A program made the translations under genes and the position numbers. DNA of 64,000 nucleotides from assembly GCF_014131695.1 (NCBI RefSeq), contig NZ_CP036346.1:1798001-1862000 (forward strand). The letters run 5' to 3'. The notes below the pieces were generated by a model. It ran no database searches. It was not told the DNA's origin and saw only the letters and a list, made by a program, of their open reading frames with translations. Each line of letters opens with the position of its first letter. Within the stretch, counting starts at the first letter, position 1. Positions 59,155-64,000 of this stretch are shown in pieces. This DNA comes from Thomasclavelia ramosa DSM 1402 (GTDB lineage: Bacteria; Bacillota_I; Bacilli_A; Erysipelotrichales; Coprobacillaceae).

Positions 59155-60213
59155 CTAACCCTCGTAATCAAATTTACAATAATCTCCACGCTCATATACA
59201 ACTTCATATCCCGCCGTCTTTAGCGTATCAATTAATTCTTTTAATCCTTCACTCGCTTCTTGTCCACTCGCTGCTTTTCCATCATATAACGAGTATTTTT
59301 TTCTTACCTCCTGAGGTGATAAATTAGGCATCACAACATTACAACCATGGTTAATTCCCTCTAAGCGCCCATTAGAATCTAAAGTTGCTAAAGCAGTTGT
59401 TGCAGGCAATAGAACATCCTTTGTCATAATTCTAATCAAACTTAATAAAAAAAGAGTAAGTTTTAAATCACCATTTGGTTGGTTTTTAAAAGGCGTATTT
59501 TGATGCACTAAATATGGTCCAATCCCTACCATTTCCGGCTTTAGCTCTTTAATAAACAATAAATCATTAACCAGACAATCAATATCCTGATGATAACTTC
59601 CTACCATAAATCCACATCCTGTTTGAAACCCAATTGCTTTTAAATTCAAAAGACAGTCAATTCGATTATCAAATGACATCTCATGAGGATGAAGCTGATA
59701 GTAATGCTCTCTATTATAAGTTTCATGACGAAGCAAATAACGATCAGCACCTGCATTAAAATACTTTTGATAAGTTTCTTTACTTTTTTCTCCTAACGAT
59801 AGCGTAATTGCACAATCAGGATATAATTCTTTTATTTTCTCAATAATTTCTACCATTCGTTCATCTTGGTAATATTCGTCTTCTCCACCTTGTAAAACAA
59901 ATGTTCGAAAGCCTAAGCGATAACCTTCTTTGCAGCATAATAATATTTCTTCTAAATTTAGCCGATAGCGTAATGCTAATTTATTACTGCGACGTAATCC
60001 ACAATAATAACAATCATTTTTACAATAACTGCTGATTTCAATTAATCCCCGAATATAGATCTTATTTTTAAATATTTGTTCAGTGATTTTCGCAGCAATC
60101 TTCTTAGCGTAATCAAAATCGTTTTGATCAAATGTTTTTAATAATCTTTTAAACTCATCAAAATCCAATGCGCCTTCTTGATGAAGCTTGTTAATTAAAT
60201 CAATATTACTCAT
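59155..60213 (-). CDS. hydE: [FeFe]-hydrogenase maturase HydE
   Basis: A 352-residue radical SAM enzyme that builds the dithiolate bridge precursor. Cys64, Cys68 and Cys71 (YCKNDCYYCGLRRSN) bind the SAM cluster, and VLQGGEDEYY is the SAM-contact motif. The barrel ends in a C-terminal helical region without auxiliary Cys, as in many HydE proteins. AAAAGGATAG precedes the ATG, one base after the TM1266-type gene. Confidence 0.93.
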   Translation of the reverse strand: MSNIDLINKLHQEGALDFDEFKRLLKTFDQNDFDYAKKIAAKITEQIFKNKIYIRGLIEISSYCKNDCYYCGLRRSNKLALRYRLNLEEILLCCKEGYRLGFRTFVLQGGEDEYYQDERMVEIIEKIKELYPDCAITLSLGEKSKETYQKYFNAGADRYLLRHETYNREHYYQLHPHEMSFDNRIDCLLNLKAIGFQTGCGFMVGSYHQDIDCLVNDLLFIKELKPEMVGIGPYLVHQNTPFKNQPNGDLKLTLFLLSLIRIMTKDVLLPATTALATLDSNGRLEGINHGCNVVMPNLSPQEVRKKYSLYDGKAASGQEASEGLKELIDTLKTAGYEVVYERGDYCKFDYEG

Positions 60214-60214
60214 T

Positions 60215-60460
60215 CTATCCTTTTGAATATAGTGCCTTTACACTGACACCTTTGAGCATTCCGATTTTTCCCGATAAAGCCCCTATTACATCATTTGGTC
60301 CATCAACGATAACAGACATAACTGATACTTGCTTATCTTTATAGGGAATTCCCATTCGCCCAATAATATAGCGACTATATTTATGCAACAAGTCATTAAT
60401 CTTATTAGCACTGTCTAATTCATAAACAAAAATTCCTAAAATTGCAATTCTACTTTCCAT
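60215..60460 (-). CDS. TM1266-type ACT-like protein of the iron-only hydrogenase system
   Basis: An 81-residue ferredoxin-fold (ACT-like) protein. RIAILGIFVYELDSANKINDLLH and RMGIPYKDKQVSVMSVIVDG follow the TM1266 family pattern and the family is known for standing next to hydEFG genes. It has been proposed as a hydrogenase-system regulator; the ligand is not known. AGGAGG precedes the ATG. It is the first gene of the operon TM1266-hydE-hydG-hydF and follows a structured leader. Confidence 0.88.
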   Translation of the reverse strand: MESRIAILGIFVYELDSANKINDLLHKYSRYIIGRMGIPYKDKQVSVMSVIVDGPNDVIGALSGKIGMLKGVSVKALYSKG

Positions 60461-60475
60461 TTTACCTCCTTAAAC

Positions 60476-60560
60476 TAAAAACCATTAGGGCGTACTAATG
60501 GTTGAACAAAACAAAAATAATTGTTCACCCTTTGACTCAGAAATTTCCTCATCATTAGCT
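60476..60560 (-). promoter_or_regulatory. Attenuator-like leader of the hyd operon
   Basis: In RNA sense the leader holds CTAATG (60558-60553), then CATTAG (60500-60495), then CTAATG (60488-60483) followed by a run of five U. CATTAG can pair with the second CTAATG as a terminator (9 base pairs, 6-base loop) or with the first as an antiterminator. A second hairpin (GAACAA/UUGUUC at 60526-60504) shares bases with the terminator arm. So three exclusive pairings exist between promoter and first gene. Confidence 0.5.
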
Positions 60561-60588
60561 GCATACTTATATTCTACCACATTTGAAA

Positions 60589-60602
60589 TGAAAACGTTAT
60601 CA
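60589..60602. promoter_or_regulatory. cre site (CcpA) between hyd operon and RpiR gene
   Basis: TGAAAACGTTATCA matches the catabolite-responsive consensus TGWNANCGNTNWCA at every fixed position. It lies about 130 bases before the TM1266-type gene and about 70 bases before the RpiR ATG, upstream of a possible promoter for each. Confidence 0.75.
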
Positions 60603-60641
60603 TTTTAATTCTTTTTGGTTTACTCTTTTGTCTTCGACACG

Positions 60642-60647
60642 TATAAT
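60642..60647 (+). promoter_or_regulatory. -10 box for the RpiR gene
   Basis: A TATAAT hexamer 23 bases before the ATG; the -35 element is weak (TTTACT about 17 bases upstream). Confidence 0.45.
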
Positions 60648-60669
60648 GAAATAAAGCGAGGTAAAAAAT

Positions 60670-61554
60670 ATGTTAATAATTCACAAACTTGAACATACTC
60701 ACTTTTCATCAAGTGAAGCTATTATTATTGACTACATTCTTGAACAAGGTTTAAAAATAAAGAATATGTCAGCCAACAGTATTGCTAAAGCAACATTCAC
60801 TTCTGCCCCACTTTTAGTACGTATTGCCAAAAAATTAGGTTATTCCGGCTGGAACGCCTTTAAAGAAGATTTTATTGCAGAACTCGAATATTTATTTAAA
60901 GAACAAAAGGTCGATGCTAGTATTCCTTTTGTTGTTAGTGATGATATTATGACAATTTCTAATAATATCGGTCAACTTCAAATTGATGCGATTCAAGACA
61001 CGATGTCCATGCTGAATCATGATGACTTACAAACGGCCTTACGTTATCTTCGAAATGCTAAAGAATTAGATCTCTATGGAGTTTCTAATAACCTTTTATT
61101 AGCAGAAGGATTTAGAAGTAAATTATTTTATATTCATCGTAATGTAAATATCTGTCGTCTGCCTGGCAATCCCAAGGTTCAAGCGGCAATGAGTGATGAA
61201 ACCCATTGTGCTATTTTAATTTCATATTCTGGAGAAACAGAATTTATTATTGAGGTTGCTAAGGTATTGAAAAAGAAAGAAACTCCAATCATCGCGATTA
61301 CCTGTATTGCAAATAATCGCCTTTCTAAAATTGCTGATGTAACATTACGAATTTCATCACGTGAAATGTTACATACAAAGATTGGAGATTTTGCAACAAC
61401 AACATCGATTAAATACTTACTGGATACTCTTTATGCAGGAATTTTTTCATTTGATTATCAAAAAAATCTTGATTATAAAATTCAAATTGCTAAAGCTGTT
61501 GATGACCGTCACTCGGGTTATGAGTTTATTGATGAAGATGAATTTCCTCAATAA
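60670..61554 (+). CDS. RpiR/MurR-family transcriptional regulator
   Basis: A 294-residue regulator. SSSEAIIIDYILEQGLKIKNMSANSIAKATFTSAPLLVRIAKKLG is the RpiR helix-turn-helix over residues 13-60; residues 120-260 form a SIS sugar-phosphate domain (LDLYGVSNNLLLAEGFRSKL, ILISYSGETEFIIEV). It would respond to a phosphosugar. The promoter region holds the cre site and the diverging hyd operon, so carbon control of hydrogenase assembly is possible. GCGAGG precedes the ATG. Confidence 0.9.
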   Translation: MLIIHKLEHTHFSSSEAIIIDYILEQGLKIKNMSANSIAKATFTSAPLLVRIAKKLGYSGWNAFKEDFIAELEYLFKEQKVDASIPFVVSDDIMTISNNIGQLQIDAIQDTMSMLNHDDLQTALRYLRNAKELDLYGVSNNLLLAEGFRSKLFYIHRNVNICRLPGNPKVQAAMSDETHCAILISYSGETEFIIEVAKVLKKKETPIIAITCIANNRLSKIADVTLRISSREMLHTKIGDFATTTSIKYLLDTLYAGIFSFDYQKNLDYKIQIAKAVDDRHSGYEFIDEDEFPQ

Positions 61555-61581
61555 ACTCGTCAATTCAAAACCAAACAAAAA

Positions 61582-61602
61582 AACACCCCTTACGTGGGTG
61601 TT
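61582..61602. terminator. Terminator between RpiR gene and tRNA-Glu
   Basis: Arms AACACCC and GGGTGTT with a 7-base loop; A and T runs flank both sides, so it may serve both strands. Confidence 0.75.
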
Positions 61603-61611
61603 ATTTTTATT

Positions 61612-61687
61612 TGGTAGCCTGTACGGGGTTCGAACCCGTGAATGCTAGGATGAGAACCTAGTGTGTTGACCGCTTCACCAACAGACC
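61612..61687 (-). tRNA. tRNA-Glu (anticodon CTC)
   Basis: A 76-nt tRNA on the reverse strand. The acceptor stem GGTCTGT pairs with ACAGGCT, the anticodon stem CTAGG/CCTAG surrounds loop TTCTCAT, giving CTC, and T stem ACGGG/CCCGT surrounds TTCGAAC. CCA is encoded. It reads GAG and supplements the more usual TTC isoacceptor. Confidence 0.93.
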
Positions 61688-62020
61688 ATGTAAATATTAT
61701 AGCACTATTTATAAAAAAAAGACAATCATTATTCAAAACAATTTTTATCAATATAATTATTAGATGTTTTAGATAGTGTAGTGAATCTATGGCAAAATTA
61801 TCTATACAGTTGAGTATATTTTAGACATGGACCCAGAAATATCAACATCAATAATTATAAAACTTATATTCATTATAATAATAAGTACCAACTTTAAAGC
61901 AATCAGAGCTAATAAAACAGTAATATATGCCACTTTTAAAAGCCTTTTTAATGGAAACAAAATTCCTGTAAAAAAGGCTTTTATGTATATTCAAAATACT
62001 ATTTCAATTTAAGTATCAAA

Positions 62021-63457
62021 TTATTTCATACTTAATAACTTAATGGCCAGATCGATTCTTTTAAGTGATTCATTTTTCCCTAAAATATGTGCAATTTCAA
62101 CAGCTCCGCCCGGAGTAAATGACTTAAAAGTCAAAGCAACTCTGACAGGATACATAATCCGTCCATTCTTCACTTCTTTTTCTTGAGCTAAATTAATAAA
62201 TAAATCATGTAACGCTAGATCATCATTAAAATTATCAAAAGTACTTAAAGCATCTCTAACCCAAATAAGAGCTTCTAATGAGTTTTCAGGATTTGTTTTC
62301 ATCTTTTTATTTTTAAATAATGTTTCATCAGCATTACATGGTTCATTAATAAAATCAATCATCTCCGGTATTTCATTTAAATAGGAAATCCTCAATTGTA
62401 GTACTTGACTCAGTTCTAATAAATCAACATCGCGTGTAATTATTTTTTGATAATACGGCATTGCTAGTTGATGAAAATTTTCTAACGTTAAATTTCGTAA
62501 ATAAAGTCCATTCATCCACTTTAATTTATCGAGATCAAAAATTGCTGGTGCCTTTGATATTCTTTTAATATCAAAATTTTTAATCAGTTCGGATAAAGAA
62601 AAAATCTCTTCCTCACCTTCTGGAGCCCACCCTAATAAAGCAATATAATTAATGACTGCTTCATTTAGGTATCCTTGCTTAATTAAATCTTGATATGAAG
62701 CATCTCCATTGCGCTTTGATAGCTTATGCTGCTCATCTTTCATCACTGGCGGAACATGAATGTACGTTGGAATTTCCCAATTAAAAGTTTGATAAATTAT
62801 ATTATATTTCGGCGTACTAGCTAAATATTCATTTCCTCGTACTACATGGGTTATACTCATCAAATGATCATCGATGATATTAGCAAAATTGTATGTTGGA
62901 TAACCATCACTCTTTAGTAACACCCCCTCATCTAAAGTATCATTATCGACAGTTATTTCTCCGTATACTTCATCATTAAAAGTTGTTTGCCCCTGCTTAA
63001 TTGTTTGTCTGATAACATACGGTTTATTTTCTGACAATAGTTTCTCTATTTCTTCATCAGATAATTGATGACATGGATCTTTAAATATTTGATCCTCTTT
63101 ATTACCCTTAACATTTTCTTGATTACAAAAACAGTAGTGAGCTCCATTCAGCTTAACAAGCTCATGAGCGTACTTTTGGTAAATTTCTAATCTTTGTGAT
63201 TGAATATATGGTCCATATCCGCCATCTTTATCAGGTCCTTCATCATATTCAAGTCCAGTATCTGATAATGTTTGATAAATTACATCTATTGCCCCAGCTA
63301 CTTCCCGGGCTTGATCTGTATCTTCAATCCTCAAAATAAAATCACCATCGTCTTTTTTAGCAATCAAATAACCATACAAAGCTGTTCGTAAGTTACCTAT
63401 GTGCATATAACCAGTTGGACTAGGTGCAAATCTTGTTCTAATTTTCATAAATTTCAT
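62021..63457 (-). CDS. gltX: Glutamyl-tRNA synthetase (probably non-discriminating)
   Basis: A 478-residue class I synthetase. RFAPSPTGYMHIGNLRTALYGYLI holds the HIGH-like motif, and KDEQHKLSKRNGD the KLSKR motif that binds ATP. Cys-containing zinc insert is replaced by AHYCFCNQENV. In this group GltX usually charges both tRNA-Glu and tRNA-Gln. The start is ATG at 63457, with AAGGGGATGG upstream; a longer frame to 63508 has no site. tRNA-Gln and tRNA-Glu genes lie on each side. Confidence 0.95.
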   Translation of the reverse strand: MKFMKIRTRFAPSPTGYMHIGNLRTALYGYLIAKKDDGDFILRIEDTDQAREVAGAIDVIYQTLSDTGLEYDEGPDKDGGYGPYIQSQRLEIYQKYAHELVKLNGAHYCFCNQENVKGNKEDQIFKDPCHQLSDEEIEKLLSENKPYVIRQTIKQGQTTFNDEVYGEITVDNDTLDEGVLLKSDGYPTYNFANIIDDHLMSITHVVRGNEYLASTPKYNIIYQTFNWEIPTYIHVPPVMKDEQHKLSKRNGDASYQDLIKQGYLNEAVINYIALLGWAPEGEEEIFSLSELIKNFDIKRISKAPAIFDLDKLKWMNGLYLRNLTLENFHQLAMPYYQKIITRDVDLLELSQVLQLRISYLNEIPEMIDFINEPCNADETLFKNKKMKTNPENSLEALIWVRDALSTFDNFNDDLALHDLFINLAQEKEVKNGRIMYPVRVALTFKSFTPGGAVEIAHILGKNESLKRIDLAIKLLSMK

Positions 63458-63512
63458 TCCATCCCCTTGTATTTTTTCCAATAAAGTTTTAAAATTATAA
63501 ATGTCCACTAAT

Positions 63513-63588
63513 TAGGGTATAGCCAAGCGGTAAGGCATCAGACTCTGAATCTGACATTTCCTTGGTTCGAATCCAAGTACCCTAGCCA
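63513..63588 (+). tRNA. tRNA-Gln (anticodon CTG)
   Basis: A 76-nt tRNA: acceptor TAGGGTA with TACCCTA, anticodon stem TCAGA/TCTGA around CTCTGAA, giving CTG, T stem CTTGG/CCAAG around TTCGAAT, and encoded GCCA. It reads CAG. It is divergent from gltX, 55 bases away. Confidence 0.93.
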
Positions 63589-63595
63589 TGCATTT

Positions 63596-63621
63596 AAAAG
63601 TAGAGCTTTCTACTTTTTTTA
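63596..63621 (+). terminator. Terminator after tRNA-Gln
   Basis: Arms AAAAGTAGA and TCTACTTTT with a GCTT loop and further T residues, 8 bases beyond the encoded CCA. Confidence 0.85.
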
Positions 63622-63651
63622 TTATATTCCTTTCTTATAAGTAAATCTATA

Positions 63652-63692
63652 AAAAACAAGTTGAATTAACATACGTTAACCAACTTGTTTTT
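63652..63692 (-). terminator. Terminator after the 43-codon ORF
   Basis: Arms AAAACAAGTTG and CAACTTGTTTT, 11 bases each around a 17-base region that also pairs (GTTAAC with GTTAAT), just past the ORF stop at 63694. Confidence 0.75.
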
Positions 63693-63693
63693 A

Positions 63694-63825
63694 TTAATTG
63701 CCTCCGGGACCATCTTGACGCTCGCGTTCATCAGGATAATATTTGGTATTATTATTTGTCCATTGATTATTACCAGCTGTTTTTACTGCTTCATTTGACT
63801 TATTTTGTTTTTTCTTATTCTTCAC
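63694..63825 (-). CDS. Small 43-residue ORF, hydrophilic
   Basis: GTG at 63825, 4 bases after a GGGGTGAT site, starts a 43-codon ORF: N-terminus KNKKKQNKSNEAVKTAG, then a Trp-Asn-Tyr region (QWTNNNTKYYPDERERQDGPGGN) and TAA. The closing DGPGG matches small clostridial proteins of the CPC_1213 type, from memory. Too short and charged for a catalytic domain; possibly spore or DNA associated. A terminator follows it, which supports expression. Confidence 0.6.
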   Translation of the reverse strand: MKNKKKQNKSNEAVKTAGNNQWTNNNTKYYPDERERQDGPGGN

Positions 63826-64000
63826 TATTATCACCCCATAATAGTTTGTCTCCAATAAATAAATTAATACTACATTTCTAACTTATTCATAACTTTCTAA
63901 CTACTTATTGTTAAAAAGTATGTAGCTAAATATTTTTAAGCTTATAACATTATTGAAAATAATATTTATCTAAAATTTATAACTATAAAACTATCTTAAC

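Noticed and set aside
60477-60570. A 29-codon leader peptide in the hyd leader
   Set aside because: The ATG has no ribosome site and codon content gives no control logic (no runs of one amino acid), so it is likely chance.

Overview
The window is AT-rich throughout and comes from an anaerobic, spore-forming low-GC Firmicute. The best fit is an Erysipelotrichia/Clostridium-type gut commensal of the Thomasclavelia (Clostridium ramosum) kind; this is inference from gene content, not a search. Supporting signs are a cwlJ-gerQ spore germination pair, the three [FeFe]-hydrogenase maturases, many PTS and phospho-glycosidase genes, and a single GltX next to Glu and Gln tRNAs. Most genes lie on the minus strand.

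Layout. 1-2140: the N-terminal part of a HAD phosphatase, then decayed genes (a TetR regulator, an antiporter, an unnamed ORF) around a surviving palindromic operator. 2144-7503: a redox cassette (heme-degrading-domain protein, two flavodoxin-fold proteins, aldo/keto reductase, SDR, carboxymuconolactone-decarboxylase protein) under a LysR regulator. 7561-13878: beta-glucoside use (two GH1 enzymes, ROK kinase, PTS EIIC, AraC regulator). 14060-21414: two ABC exporters, an RpiR-like regulator and an EIIB-like protein. 21568-27604: an amino-sugar or beta-diglycoside PTS operon (GH4, NagB, EIIC, EIIA-EIIB fusion, LicR-type regulator). 27754-35070: an RDD protein, a pseudogene patch holding a 53-bp perfect palindrome, an unusual cluster of two methyltransferases, a radical SAM protein and a Cys-nucleophile hydrolase, a PHP phosphatase and EIIB relics.

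35092-46862: a second redox cassette (AKR, cupin, CMD, MFS, MerR, metallo-hydrolase, LysR), then a PatB-type lyase, DUF3737, cyclophilin-like and MerR cluster and another LysR. 46870-49944: a second EIIB-like protein, cwlJ-gerQ, and a tandemly duplicated pair of small coiled-coil proteins with duplicated promoters. 50050-56415: M18 aminopeptidase, amino-acid permease, metallophosphatase, nitroreductase and an Fe-S aldo/keto reductase broken by one stop codon. 56512-61554: hydF-hydG-hydE plus a TM1266-type gene behind a leader with an attenuator-like structure and a cre site, facing an RpiR regulator. 61612-63825: tRNA-Glu, gltX, tRNA-Gln and a 43-codon ORF.

Functionally the window describes fermentative sugar uptake with catabolite control, repeated reductase cassettes run by LysR and MerR regulators, and hydrogenase assembly. 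The items most worth following are the radical SAM/methyltransferase cluster, the EIIB-like protein family with a shared N-terminal domain and relics, the leader RNA of the hyd operon, the LicR operator pair and the promoter pair with 44-bp-spaced GTTAA sites. I saw no CRISPR array, prophage, transposase or rRNA.
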